A stretch of DNA of 64,000 nt, taken from assembly GCA_033557465.1 (NCBI GenBank), contig CM066031.1, positions 1,674,686,800 to 1,674,750,799 of the forward strand. The letters run 5' to 3'. Under the pieces are notes generated by a model, which searched no databases, was not told the origin of the DNA, and worked only from the letters and a program-made list of their open reading frames with translations. Origin of the DNA: Ichthyophis bannanicus. Its lineage: Eukaryota; Chordata; Amphibia; Gymnophiona; Ichthyophiidae. The position numbers and the translations under genes are program-made. The number at the start of each line of letters is the position of its first letter. Within the stretch, counting starts at the first letter, position 1. Shown in pieces: positions 39,556 to 50,199 of this stretch.

Positions 39556-42500
39556 TTAAGTGCCGTCGAGTCGGAGTCGACTCATGGCGACCCTCTGGAT
39601 AGCTATCCTAAATTGTGTTCGGTCTTCAGTCAGGCGGCTCATTGTTGACAGACTGGTACCCATAGCTGCTGTTATTGTATCGATCCATCTCATTGCTGGC
39701 CTTCCTCTTTTGCGTTGACCTTCTATCTTGCCAAGCATAATGTCTTTCTCTAATGATCTCTCTCTCCGCATGATGTGTCCAAAGTATGAAAGTCGAAGTC
39801 TTGTCATCTGAGCTTCTAAAGAAAGCTTAGGTTTGATCTCATCTAGTACCGACTGGTTTGTTCTTCGGGCAGTCCATGGTATACACAGTATTCGCCGCCA
39901 GCACCATAATTCAAAGGCATCAATTTTCTTCCTGTCTATCTTTTTCACAGTCCAGCTTTCACATCCATATGATGTTATTGAAAATACCATGGCTTGAACA
40001 AGTCGAATCTTTGTATGGAGAGAGACATCTCTGCTCTTGAGAATCTTATCTAGGTCTTTCATAGCCATTCTGCCAAGAGCAATGCGTCGTCTGATTTCTT
40101 GACTGCTTGTTGCTTCTTTATTGATAGTTGATCCAAGTAGGTTAAAGTTGTTCACAATTTCAATTTCTTCTCCTTCAACGATGAACCTGTTGATTATGCC
40201 AGTTGTCATGATCTTTGTCTTCTTTACATTAAGGTGCAGGCCCATTTTGAGACTATGTTCTTTGATTGTGAGAAGCAAATGTTTCAGATCATCTTCACTT
40301 TCAGCCAGTAATGTGGTATCATCAGCATAGCGAAGGTTGTTGATGACTCTTCCACCAATCTTCATACCTCTGTTGTCTTCATACAATCCTGCTTCTCTGA
40401 TGATTTATTCTGCATATAAATTAAACAGGTAGGGGGAAAGTATGCAGCCTTGTCTTACACCTTTGCTTATTTTAAACCATTCTGTTTCTCCTTGTTCCAT
40501 TCGAACTGTTGCTTCTTGATCAATGTACAGATTGCGCAAGAGAACGATCAGGTGTTCTGGTATACCCATGCTTCTTAATGTGGCCCAGAGTTTCTCATGG
40601 TTTACACAATCAAAAGCCTTGCTATAGTCGATAAAGCACAAATAGATATCCTTTTGGTATTCTGTAGTCTTTTCAAGGATCCATCTCACATCCGCAATGA
40701 TGTCTCTCGTTCCTCGCCCTTTCCTGAACCCTGCTTGCACTTCAGGTAGTTCTTGTTCCAGGTATGGTTGTAGTCTCTTTTGAATAATCTTCAGTAGAAT
40801 CTTGCTGGCATGTGGGATCAGAGCGATTGTGCGATAATTTCCACAGTCAGTTGGATCACCTTTCTTTAGTATTGGTATAAACACAGATCTTTTCCAGTCA
40901 GTTGGCCATGATGTTGTCTTCCATATTTCTTGGCAGAGTCTTGTGAGTACGGTAACAGCTGCATCAGATTGCTGCAATACTTCTATGGGAATGCTATCAA
41001 TGCCTGGTGCTTTGTTCTTTGATAAGGCTTTCAATGCTGCTTCAACTTCTTCTTTCATCACCAATGGTTCCCGATCATAAGGTACAGGTTGAAACGGTTG
41101 TTGGTCCACTTGATCTTTATCATATAAAAACTCTGTATATTCCTTCCACCTTTTCTTGATCTTCTCAGCATCATTCAACATAGAACCTTGAGCATCTTGT
41201 AACATTCCAATTCGAGGATGGAACTTTTTCTTTAACTCTCGTAGCTTTAGGAAAGCAGATCTTGTTCTTCCTCTAATAGTTTCTGCTTCTATTTCCTTGC
41301 AAGTGTCATTGTAGTATTTTTCCTTGTCCTGTCTTGCTGCACGTTGGAAATCTCTGTTGAGTTCTGTGATTGTCTTTCTTTCTCCTCTGGCTTTAGCTTC
41401 TCTGCATTTCTGGGCAATTTTCAGAGTTTCTTCCGTCATCCATTTTGGCCGTTTTTGCTTTTTCACCTTTTGTAGAGACTTCTCGCTTTCTTCCAACACA
41501 ACCTTCTTGTTGTCATTCCATAACTCTTCCGGAGCTCTGTCATTTGTATCTAAAGCAGCAAATTGATTTTGCAGGCAGTCTTTAAATTCCAGTGGTATAT
41601 TCTCAAGGTCATATTTTGCTGCATTCATGAGTGGTTTATTTATTTATTTTTATTTATTTATTTATTTAGCTGTATTTATATCCCGCTTTTCACCGGGTCA
41701 AAGCGGTCAATTGGGGGATACATTTAACACGAGGGGATATGAGACACATACACTAATACTTACAGGGAACATGGGCAATGGAGGGTTAAGTGGCTTGCCC
41801 AAGACCACAAGGAGTGCCTATAGGACTAGAAATCCCAGTCCCTCCGGCCTGAGATTGCTGTCCCCAGGTGGGACTTGAACCCCCGGCCCTCCGGCCTGAA
41901 GTACCTTGTCCTAACCACTAGACCACTCCTCCCTGGTTTGCTCTTTTTCAACTTTAGCTTGAGTTTGCATACTAGTAGTTGATGATCTGTACCACAGTCA
42001 GCTCCAGGTTTTGTCTTTGTTGATGTTACAGAGCTTTTCCATCGTTGACTTCCACATATGTAGTCAATTTGATTTTTATATAATCCATTCGGTGAAGTCC
42101 ATGTGTACAGTCGCCACTTGTGTTGCTGGAAGAAGGTGTTTGAGATGAATAGATCATTGGTCTTGCAGAATTCTATCAGTCTTTCTCCAGCTTCATTTCT
42201 GTTGCCAAGTCCATATTTTCCAACTACTTTGCCTTCTTCTTTGTTGCCAACTTTTGCGTTCCAGTCACCCATGACTATCAGGATATCCTGTTTGCATGTT
42301 CTGTCAATTTCAGCTTGTACTTGTTCATAGAACTCTTCAATTTCATTCTCTTCTGCAGCTGTTGTTGGGGCATATACTTGAATTATAGTTGTGTTGATAG
42401 GCAATCCTCGTAGACGAATAGAGATTAAGCGTTCGCTGACTGCATTGTATTTCATTACAGTTCTTGCAAGTTTCTTCTTTATTATAAATGCAACACCATT

Positions 42501-42860
42501 TCTTCTTTGTCTTTCATTTCCAGCATTGTAGACCATGTGATCATCTGATGCAAAGTGCCCCATGCCAGTCCATTTCAGTTCGCTGACACCCAACAGATCA
42601 AGTTGTACACGTTCCATTTCATTCTTGACCACCTCCAACTTCCCTTGGTTCATGCTTCATACATTCCATGTTCCAAAGTGTAAGACATCTTTACAGCTTC
42701 TGACTCTCATTTCATGCGCAGCTACATCAGCAGTCAGACTTCCCGAGGGCTTTGATCCAACCACATCATAAATGCTGGCTTTACTCTGAAAAGTCTTCAG
42801 CTCTTCCCCAGTAACTAGTTGAGTGCCTTCTGACCTGGGGGTCTCATCTTCCAGCACCAT
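39556..42860 (-). pseudogene. RTE-BovB pol: endonuclease and reverse transcriptase
   Basis: Order from the right: LHFGTWNV, then a TGA (42657-42659), SMNQGKLEVVKNEMERV, LGVSELKWTGMG, LIVMGDWNAKVG, LYTWTSPNG, QIDYICGSQRW and GTDHQLL (endonuclease), then the SINE. The RT follows: SVFIPILKKGDPTDCGNYRT, VQAGFRKGRGTRDII, FIDYSKAFDCVNHEKLW and GVRQGCILSPYLFNLYAE, then a stop at 40405-40407 and LRYADDTTLLAE with both catalytic Asp. The end block SYFGHIMRRERSLEKDI then GKRGRP-like text is complete. Apart from the two stops and the SINE the frame is continuous. The first stop fits CGA to TGA decay. Confidence 0.92.
41632..41939 (-). mobile_element. tRNA-derived SINE with an L2-type tail, 6-bp duplication
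   Basis: TGGTTT flanks at 41632-41637 and 41934-41939. The minus-strand head reads GAGTGGTCTAGTGGTTAGGA and GGTTCAAGTCCCACC; the tail ends AAGCGGGATATAAATACAGC and TAAATAAATAAA. It is a close relative of the SINE at 12757-13058. It is the innermost layer of the nest, inside the RTE pol between endonuclease and RT. Confidence 0.85.
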
Positions 42861-43177
42861 AGCACAATTTGTTTTGTTTTAACTATCCATTGGGTTTTCA
42901 TGGCAAGATACAGAAGTAGATTGCCGGGCCTTTCTTCCGCGCAGTTTAAGTTTAGTGTTGTTGTCTTTGTCACAAAAATGTGATCCTCCGCCGTCAACAC
43001 TGTCCCATTCTGCTGCTGCCCAGATGGGTGGTTTGTCTTGGTCTGGCACCTCAGCTGAGACCTGACCATCTTGGGAGACCCTGCCAGTAGTTAAACTACC
43101 GATAGTTTAGCTCTCAGCATCACTGATGCACGCAAGCCCTCACAGCACGACAAGCTGCAAACCAAGTGAAACCAAAC

Positions 43178-44150
43178 CATGGGTTTTAACAACTTTAAAT
43201 AGTTTTGTGTCATCTGCAAATTTGATAACCTCACTCATTATTCCCTTTTCCAGGTTATTTATGACTCTGTTAAAAAGCAGCAGACCCAGCACAGATCTCT
43301 GGGGTACTCCACTATTCACCTTTTTCCACTGGGAAAATTGGCCATTTAGCCCTACCCTCTGCTTTCTACCTTTTAACCAGTTCCTCATCCACAATAGTAC
43401 ACTGCCTCCTATCCCATGACTTTTTAGTTTTGCCAAATGTCTCTGATGAAGGACCTTATCAAAGGCTTTCTGAAAGTCCAAAAACACTATATCAACCGAC
43501 TCACCTTTGTCTACCTGTTTATTCACACCTTCAAAAAAACATAACAGATTAGTAAGACAAGATCTTCCTTGTCTAAAGCCATGTTGGCTGTCTCCCATTA
43601 AACCATGACTATCTACATGATGAGTAATTTTGTTCTTTATAGTGTTTAATACCATTTCTCCTGGTACTGACATCTGGCTCACTGGTCTGTTGTTTCCTGG
43701 ATCACCCCTGGAACCCTTTTTAAAAATTGGCGTTACATTGGCGATCCTCCAATCTTCAGGTATTACAGATGATTTTAATGATAGTTCACAGATTACTAAT
43801 AGGAGGTCTGCAATCTCATATTTCAGTTCTTTCAACACCCTTGGATGTATACCATCCGGTCCAGGTGATTTGCTACTCTCAGTTTATCAAATAGTTGTAA
43901 TACATCTTCCCGGTGTATTGATATTTCTTTCAATTCCTCTGCATTATCACCTTTAAATACCACTTCAGTCATGGGTAACATCCCTACATCTTATTCAGTA
44001 AAGACCAAAGCAAAGAATTCATTCAGTCTCTCCGCTACAGCCTTGTACCCTCTTACTGCCCCTTTTACACCTCTATCATCTAATGGTCCAACTGACTCTC
44101 TCACAGGGTTTTTGCTACGAATGTACTTAAAAAGTCTTCTTTTTGTTAAC
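43178..44150 (-). pseudogene. CR1-D reverse transcriptase, upstream part
   Basis: MLKELKYEIADLLLVICELS, NVTPIFKKGSRGDPGNNRPV, QHGFRQGRSCLTNLL, FLDFQKAFDKVLHQRHL, GVPQRSVLGLLLF and VIKFADDTKLFKVVKT follow in one frame from 43838. The catalytic Asp pair is intact. The frame is lost where the RTE was inserted. Farther right the linker (GDNAEELKEISI-like) has frameshifts. Confidence 0.88.
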
Positions 44151-44399
44151 CTTTGTTTATTTATTATCTTTTGGTGTTCTTTTCACCTGTTATGTCTTTT
44201 AAACTCGGTGTTCCCACTGGTATATATTGTGTTTACTTCATCCCAAGCATATATTCAATAATTTACATACATGCTTCTTTTGACTTCTCACTTTTCACGT
44301 TTTACTTTCACTTTATTTTTTGTTTCAGCTCTTGCACTATATGGTACATTTACAGTTACTCTTTGTGCTCCATTCACTATACAGTTTGTAGGATGTTAA

Positions 44400-44650
44400 G
44401 TCATTCTCCATTTATTTTATTTTTATTTATTGATTGATTTAACAGTTCTTATATACCGCGCTATTTGTTATCAGTGCAGTTTACATAAAACAGATTTTTA
44501 ATCAGACATTTAGGACATGTCTTGAGTTTACAAATAACAGGGAACGTAACATGGGCTTACAACTGGGGTAAACTATGTACAATCCAACAAAAAACATGGT
44601 CAAAACATATTTATCCCTGCCTAAGTTTATTTGGCAGTCACCCAATATAT
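44400..44650 (-). mobile_element. L2 3' tail
   Basis: A TTTATTTTTATTTATTGATT run, then ACAGTTCTTATATACCGCGC and ATCAGTGCAGTTTACAT: the reverse complement of the L2 3' end. No coding part. Confidence 0.75.
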
Positions 44651-44774
44651 ATATATATTTTTTTCACACTATTTTTCATGTTATCATCATTTTCTTTTGC
44701 TTTCTTTATATATAATGACCTATTGACAAGAATTATTCAGTATGCCCTTCTCTTTTCTAAAGTGCTTTCCTTAT

Positions 44775-44990
44775 GAATATTTATTTATTTAACAGCTTTT
44801 CTATACCGCACTATTTAAAATCAGTGTGGTTTACAAGGAACATTTCTTTGTACAAAGCAGGGGGACCTACTTTGCACTTACATTGAACAGGTATAGCAAC
44901 TTGGATTTAGAACTGGGGGTAACTATATACAAACTAAGCAATTTGTCGCTGCGCTGTTAACACGACATGCTTGCTCCGTAACTATGTACA
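44775..44990 (-). mobile_element. L2 3' tail
   Basis: ATTTATTTATTTAACAGC, then TTTTCTATACCGCACTATTT and ATCAGTGTGGTTTACAAGG. It is inserted within the right PLE end; the PLE sequence TTATGAAT continues toward GATTATCGCTGTTACTATG after it. Confidence 0.75.
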
Positions 44991-45428
44991 GATTTGTCAG
45001 TGAGCTATGTACAGGATTGTAATATTTTATATGATTATCGCTGTTACTATGTAATATATTTATGTTTCGCTTTCAGTGTGATAATTTTCTTTGTATGATC
45101 CTTGGTTTTGACTATATATAATTACCTTTTGGTGAGTGCGCAATTGTTTGCTTTATACTTTTTCTTATAATTATTTTTACTGAGCTCATGTTCATCTTTT
45201 TAAACAGAGTATTATCGCACATATATAGATGTCCTTATGAATGCTATGATGTCCTTAATTCTATACTGTCTGTATTTTAAGCCTTATTGTTACAGTCTTA
45301 AAATTTCTTATGTTTTATTATTATATTTATGTTTTTCGGCTCACCTATGCTCTGCTTTTACAACAATGTTTGACAATTATTTATGCCTTTTGATAATAAT
45401 TATTTATGTTTTTATGTTTTAGTGGTCA

Positions 45429-45473
45429 TTGTCCCCTGATGAAGGCCAGTTGGCCGAAACACGTGTAGGGCAA
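45429..45473 (+). ncRNA. Hammerhead ribozyme motif, right end of the PLE block
   Basis: CTGATGA at 45436-45442, A, stem II GGCC-AGTT-GGCC (45444-45455), GAAAC at 45456-45460, loop ACGT, then GTA with the expected cleavage after A. Stem I is TTGTCCC before the core and GGGCAA after the cleavage site, pairing with one bulged U. Every invariant core base of a type I hammerhead is present. In PLEs these ribozymes are thought to process element RNA. Confidence 0.8.
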
Positions 45474-45551
45474 CCATATAAAAAAATTGTTTTTTCCTCC
45501 AAGGGTTTCTTTGCCTGCTTTTGTTTGTTTGTGTTAATATCTCTAATGCCT

Positions 45552-46170
45552 CCCATACTTGCTGTAGCCAGTCAGACATAAAACTAGTACCCCTATCCAT
45601 TAACACTTCCTTTGGGAAGCCTATCTTGCAAAATAGTTTGATCAGCTCATTGGCTATGACCTTGGCAGATATATTTCTTAAAGGGACGGCCCACAGGAAG
45701 CTTGATCCATAACCACCAAAATATATATGAACCCTCTGGGGGTTTTGATAAGGGGACCTATTATGTCCATTGTTAGCCAGAGTCACTGGCTCCTTAATAA
45801 CAGGTAAGGGGTTGAGGGGAATCAGGGCCAGACGAGAAGCTGACATCTGCTGGCACTGAGAGCAAAAGGAACAATATTATGTTACCTTCCTAAAGATTCC
45901 GGGCCAATAAAACCTTTGAAGTATCTGGTTTAGGGCATCCTGGATTCCCTTGTGGCTCGATAGGGAGTGATCATGTGCAAGTCTTAGGACCAGGTCCTTG
46001 AAGGTCCGAGGAACCACCAATTGCTTTTTCATCCCGGAACAGACAGGATCTGGACTATCCCTATAAAATATTCCCTGTTCTAGTATCAACCTGAGGAAAC
46101 CACCCTTAGTGGGGTCACGGGCCTGATCATGAGCGCGGCCCAGGGCTGGGTCAGCTTTCTGTTCCTGCAT
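45552..46170 (-). pseudogene. Gmr1 integrase, N-terminal and core parts
   Basis: The zinc-binding part has LAHDHSLSSHKGIQDAL with its His pair and, after one stop near 45884, CSFCSQC with its Cys pair. The core has the damaged first-Asp segment (VHIYFGGYGSSFLWAVPLRN) and VLMDRGTSFMSDWLQQVWEA with the second Asp. The core is then cut by the PLE block and continues at 36478 with the catalytic Glu. Integrase upstream of RT is the notable order. Confidence 0.85.
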
Positions 46171-46494
46171 GAAAAGAAGGGAACTTATTCATCAGTTCCT
46201 CCAGCGCTTAAGGCATCTCCTGCTCTAACCATATGTCTGCCCTCCCCTGAGTCCTCTCTCTCCTTTCCTTCTTCCTGAGACTTTTCTCCTTCCTCTCTTT
46301 ACCTAGGACTCAAATTGCATCTCCTTGGAAGGGAATATCTGAAATGGGGTCCTCTCCTCCCACTTTGGGGACCTTTGCGAGTGGATGGAGACTAACCCTT
46401 CCCCTTCTTTCAGACATCTGACAAAAGAGGGCCAATCTCACCCTAATACTAAGGGATGGGGTAACCTGGGGAGCACAGCTAGGGGAATTGTTTT

Positions 46495-46695
46495 TCATAC
46501 CCTTAGATCTTGAATTAATATGTCATACAAGGGGTAGGAGGTGGAAGCCCTGTGTACATATCTAATTCTCACAACACCTTGATACCTACTCTCTCGCTTC
46601 GGGAGACTAGCTTGTATAACCTCCCATAGCTTCTGGGATATTATACTCGGATCCGCCCCAGAGTCTAATAAAGCCTTGGTGGGAACGTCCTCCAT
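46495..46695 (-). pseudogene. Gmr1 protease
   Basis: TKALLDSGADPSIISQ holds the aspartic protease motif (DSGA). A short frame of 66 codons is about the core length. It lies between gag and integrase, as expected for release of mature proteins from the polyprotein. The frame upstream is broken by the LINE tail at 46700-47075. Confidence 0.8.
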
Positions 46696-46699
46696 TGAG

Positions 46700-47075
46700 A
46701 TTTCTTCTTATGTTTCGGACACCCTCCCATACCAACCCACCTCCACACTCCAGGCCAACACATTAAACCCATGCACTCCACAGTCTTAATCCGTAGAACT
46801 GCAATCTCACTTTGCACCTCCTCTCACTACGAAAATTTTACCTAGATTCATGTAGCTCTACATATAGCTGCATTTAGTTGCTTTGTACATAGTTCTCACG
46901 TTCTCTGTTTCACTGTTCATGAAACCTGTTTAATGTATACCAAGTTTATTGTCCTGTTCATTGTAAGCACAGATCAATTATTTGAGACGTGTAGTTTTTA
47001 TGTTCATTGTAAACCGCACTGATGACGAATAGCGCGGTATAAAATAAACTGTAAATAAATAAATAAATCCCTCCA
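46700..47075 (+). mobile_element. L2 3' tail between Gmr1 gag and protease
   Basis: It ends with ATTGTAAACCGCACTGATGA, then CGAATAGCGCGGTATAAAAT and TAAATAAATAAATAAA, nearly the same as the L2 end at 31.4 kb. The left part (46740-46990) is the 3' untranslated region. Confidence 0.75.
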
Positions 47076-47149
47076 AACCATCCCTGTCCTTGTACTCCTT
47101 TTTCATGTGCCTTCTCTTCCCCCACTGGAAACATTTCAGTTCTTCCCTT

Positions 47150-47983
47150 CACCTCTCCTGAATGGGGGTTGTTTCCTTTTCCACCCTCCCTTCCCAGGTC
47201 TTACTCCCAGAGTGGACCGGTGGCCCCACCTGCAGAGTAGTCCTCGGAGGGACCCCAGAATAAGACTGGGCCAATTGTACCTCAAAGTATAACTCAGCTG
47301 CTTTAGTGGCTTCCTCTATGGACTGACAGCCTTGCTGTATAAGCCACCCCCTTAATTTCCCAGGGACAGAGAAAAGAAATTGTTCTAAAACAACCTCTTC
47401 AATTGGAGCTGACATTTTACCCTTTGGGTAGAGCGACTTGTTTGTAGGTCCTTTAATCTCTGGGCGAGGTCCTGGGCCTTTCATCCTGGACACAAGTTGT
47501 TTCTCTAAAATCTCTCCTGTACGAGTCCTTTGTCAGGCCCAATCTATCCTTGATAGCCACTCTAACAGTGGGATAGTCCATGGCCTGAGTGGGGGACAGA
47601 GCCCTATAAGTTGCCAAGGCTTCAACCGTTAAGGACACTGCTAGCCTGACAGCCCAGTGCTCCAGCAGCCATCCCACTGCAGTGGCTTACGCATTCAAAG
47701 GTTCCAAAACGTCAATGTCCTCATTTTCCCCCAGTTTCACAAATGAAAAGGAACTGTAACTTTGTAGTCCTACTGCAATATCAGGAGAAGTTACAGAGTC
47801 CATCCCCACAAGTAGTTCCACTCCTTTTTCCTCTGCTGCAGCTTTTAGGAAGCCTTGTAACAAGTCCAACAAGGGGCGCTGTTGCTCCTGCAAGGTGGCT
47901 AGGGTGGCTTGCTGTGCCCTTTGTGATTCCTCCAATTTTGGCAACTGTGCAGCCATCCATTGGAACACCTCCTTCGGATCCAT
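47150..47983 (-). pseudogene. Gmr1 gag with a SCAN-like capsid domain
   Basis: It starts with an ATG at 47983 (MDPKEVFQWMAAQLPKLEES) followed by a Gln-rich coiled coil (QQATLATLQEQQRPLLDLL). After a frame change come YRALSPTQAMDYPTVRVAIK and DRLGLTKDSYRRDFRE, then, in another frame, EEVVLEQFLFSVPGKLRGWL and QGCQSIEEATKAAELY. The last two resemble the SCAN domain of vertebrate zinc-finger proteins, which is known to descend from Gmr1-like capsid. Two frameshifts break the gene. Confidence 0.8.
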
Positions 47984-48253
47984 TTGAACAGGTCCTGCAA
48001 GAAGAAAGAGAAAAAGAAACCAAGTGCAGCTCTCCTAAATGTCTGCCCAGTCCCTTGAACATGCTGGCTCCTCTACCCCTTTTCTTGTGGCTTTCCCTCC
48101 TCAGCCTGTCTCAGCAATCTACAGTGCCCACCCTAGGTACTCTTACCTGGCGTGGCCACTGGCACTAATTTTGACTGAGGAGTTGGGGTTCTTCCTTCTT
48201 CGGGGTTCCCAGCACAACAGCTTCAATGCAGAAATCCTGCCAACTATGCTACT
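47984..48253 (-). other. Gmr1 leader between 5' LTR and gag
   Basis: Untranslated leader. The primer-binding site should adjoin 48253; the minus strand there reads AGTAGCATAGTTGGCAGGAT, which I could not assign to a tRNA with confidence. Confidence 0.5.
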
Positions 48254-49118
48254 TGTAACGATGGACGTGGGTGTCCAGGTCGCTTCTTCCACTGGTCTTC
48301 CTATCAAGCACTTCACTCTGGGTTATCCAATCCAGTCCAGAGTTTTATACGAATCCCCCAATCAGCAATTATCAGGAACGCATCTCAGTTGTGGGAGTTG
48401 CTACTGAAGTCCAACACTAAGAACATTATGTTTACCCCAGCACCAGTGCTGTGTCGAGCCCTTACATCAAAAGTCATAAACAAAAGTAAACATCTATAGA
48501 CAGTTCCATAGCAGCCCAAGAAAACTCCTCTTTATCTCCCTTGGAAATCCGCAGGTAGGAAGCACTAGTCTCCCCACTCCCCCCCCCCCGCCCTTTCTTC
48601 AGCAAACAAACCTTTTCTTATGTTACCAGTGGTGTCGCTGAAACCCACAGCTCTAGCAGCCCTCCCTCCCTTCCAGTTTTATTTTACTCGCTTGAACTTC
48701 CCCACGAGCTACTTCAATAACTGCTTCAAGAGCAAAGTACATCGATAGGTTCAGAAGAATCTTGTTCCCCACATTCCACAGGTTCTTCCTGGTCTGCTCC
48801 TCCTTCCCCCCTCCCCCCCCCCAGTCTGAAGCCCAGAAACATTTTCACAAGCAGGGATAGGCAACCTCTCCCCCTTCCAACCTCCTTTTGGTGCTAGGGA
48901 GTATTGCCAAGGATACTGAGCTTGATCAGAAACCTGACGTGTCCTGGCAGACTGGTTCCATCCCTTCCAAGTTGGTAGCATAGCTGCAGCCTTCCTCCTT
49001 TCTTCAAGGCCAGGTTTTGGTCAGACCTGCAGGATCTAGGCTTTCCCTGTGGCTGCAAAGGTTCCTGCACTATCACAAAGGGATTTTCTCCTCGGGTTTT
49101 TCCCAGCAGATCACCACA
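48254..49118 (-). repeat. Gmr1 5' LTR
   Basis: It starts TGTAACGATGG and ends GATCACCACA on the plus strand. It matches 32618-33473 along its length, with added C runs near 48580 and 48810. The exact outer end is uncertain by 2-3 bases. Divergence between the two LTRs is visible by eye, so the insertion is not recent. Confidence 0.9.
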
Positions 49119-49250
49119 ATATGCCTGAGAGAGATTTGCATGCACTGCCTCTACTGTATGCAAATCTCTCTCATGCATATTCATTGTGGATATCCGAAAA
49201 ACCTAACTGGCTGGGGAGGCCCCAGGACAGGTTTGCGAACCCCTGCCTTA
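49119..49250. mobile_element. Palindromic MITE, right half, with paired octamer motifs
   Basis: The arms GAGAGAGATTTGCATGCA and TATGCAAATCTCTCTC are reverse complements around a short centre near 49150, so the full element is a long palindrome. ATTTGCAT (49134-49141) and ATGCAAAT (49158-49165) are octamer sites facing each other. The right end GGCTGGGGAGGCCCCAGGAC continues to the border with DIRS-B. No transposase. Confidence 0.75.
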
Positions 49251-50165
49251 GAGCCAAAGGCCATATCTGCCCGAACATGGACATCCAAGCGATTATGCTC
49301 GACAAAAGTGGATAGTGATGCCCACTTTGCTGCCTGCCTAATGTCTGCAGGGGCTCTTCCCACAAGGATGCTTGTGCTTTGGTAGAATGGGCCAAAAACC
49401 CTCCGGAACCAGCTGGTTCTGCAACAGATACACGGAGGCAATGGCCTCCTTAATCCGGCACCCCAATATAGACTTAGCTGGACCAGCAAACAGCACAAAA
49501 AGATGGTCTGACTTAAGAAAATAACTCCTAACCACAAAGTACCGGAGAAGCTTGCTCTGGAGATCTACAAGGTGAAGATCCTTCTCCTTCTCCCAACATT
49601 GCTCCTTAGAGAAGAAGGGCAGGCAAACCATCTGGTTCACATGAAAATGAGAAATCACCTTAGGAAAGAAGGAAGGCATAGGCCAAATGAAAGCAGCCTC
49701 TTCACAAAAAGAGAATGTAAGGATCTCAGTAAGACAGAGCCTGCAGAGATCTGCCTTGCAGAACAAATCACAATGAAGACAACCGTCTTGGCCGTCAAAT
49801 CTTTCAGAGTAGCATGCTTCAATGGCTCAAGGGGCTCCAACATCAGAGCCCTGAGCACCAGACACAGATCCCAGGAAGGGACCACAGACTGGAGTGGAGG
49901 ACGCAGATGCTGAAGCTCCTGAAGAAAGCATGAAACATCCGGGTGTAAGGCTAGAGACTTATCAGCCACTGGACCTCTGAAACAGGGCAAAGCTGCCATC
50001 TGAACCTTCAAGGACCATCCTACAGAAAGGCCAACAGAGACAGCAGCTTTGCCACTTCATGAGTCAGCTGCCATTTGCAGCAGATCCACATATATGCCAG
50101 ATTGGTAGACCTCCTCCGGGCTCTGAACCGAGTGGAAACCACCACCAGAGAGTAGACCTCAATCT
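49251..50165 (-). pseudogene. DIRS-B tyrosine recombinase
   Basis: Broken into three frames. N-terminal block: ARRRSTNLAYMWI. Core: LKDLTAKTVVFIVICSARQI, where the motif ARR of DIRS-A is ARQ, so the first catalytic Arg is doubtful. Then FFPKVISHFHVNQMVCLPFF and IKEAIASVYLLQNQLVPEGF. The His-x-x-Arg block reads LPKHKHP-like text (damaged). The end is AKWASLSTFVEHNRLDVH, where the Tyr of KHYRLD is Asn. It is inactive. Confidence 0.8.
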
Positions 50166-50199
50166 CCTCTCTCACACAGTTACTCGGTTCAATGTGCAA

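Larger units (their letters stand above)
39546..43177 (-). mobile_element. RTE-BovB LINE, full length, with 10-bp target duplication
   Basis: CATGGGTTTT at 39536-39545 and 43178-43187 flanks the element, which sits in the CR1-D RT. The 3' end is on the left: TTAAGTGCCGTCGAGTCGGA and a GTT-repeat tail, the known BovB/RTE style end. Without the SINE inside it is about 3.3 kb, the usual size. It carries two stop codons in the main frame. Confidence 0.92.
37058..44150 (-). mobile_element. CR1 LINE copy D, split by HAL1-like and RTE insertions
   Basis: From right to left: the linker and RT (44150-43178), the RT tail (39545-39143), and the C-terminal end and 3' tail (37619-37058, ending with ATACTGGGCTTGATGGACCT on the minus strand and GAACATAAG repeats). 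All parts are colinear with the CR1 at 60.2 kb. It is 5' truncated in the ORF2 linker. Its left end has AACATAAGAACATAAG, the short tandem tail of CR1. Confidence 0.88.
44151..45537 (+). repeat. PLE terminal region, right copy, with two L2 tails
   Basis: AT-rich DNA with the match to the left copy from about 44730 on (AGTATGCCCTTCTCTTTTCT in both). It is interrupted by L2 3' tails at 44400-44650 and 44775-44990. The part from 44151 to 44399 has no counterpart at the left end and no coding frame. Confidence 0.7.
36479..45551. mobile_element. PLE block with inverted ends and a 14-bp target duplication
   Basis: TATCTCAAATGCCT (36479-36492) and TATCTCTAATGCCT (45538-45551) flank a 9-kb block. 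Removing it joins the Gmr1 integrase in frame (WEALEI, then SHIKTSAYHP). The two ends (36493-37057 and about 44730-45537) are the same sequence in opposite orientation, each with a hammerhead motif near the outer edge. Inverted or direct terminal repeats with a ribozyme are typical of Penelope-like elements. No PLE protein remains; the interior is filled by CR1-D and its insertions. Confidence 0.75.
32618..49118 (-). mobile_element. Gmr1-like Ty3/Gypsy LTR retrotransposon, with nested insertions
   Basis: Two direct LTRs flank, on the minus strand, gag, protease, integrase, RT and RNase H. Integrase comes before RT, the order of copia elements but found in the Gmr1 group of Ty3/Gypsy elements. 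AATAT flanks the two outer LTR ends, and the broken MITE on the two sides joins cleanly, so this is one insertion. A purine-rich tract (GGGGGAGGGGGAGGG on the minus strand) abuts the 3' LTR, as expected of a polypurine primer. No envelope frame is seen. All genes carry stops and the element is interrupted by several later insertions. Confidence 0.85.

Noticed and set aside
41640..41680. ATTT-repeat microsatellite as an independent feature
   Set aside because: It is the tail of the SINE at 41638-41933; similar runs at 12.76, 14.77, 44.4 and 44.78 kb are L2 or SINE tails.
32618..49118. Endogenous retrovirus
   Set aside because: No envelope gene is seen, the integrase precedes RT and the Gag is SCAN-like, all pointing to a Gmr1-like Gypsy retrotransposon.
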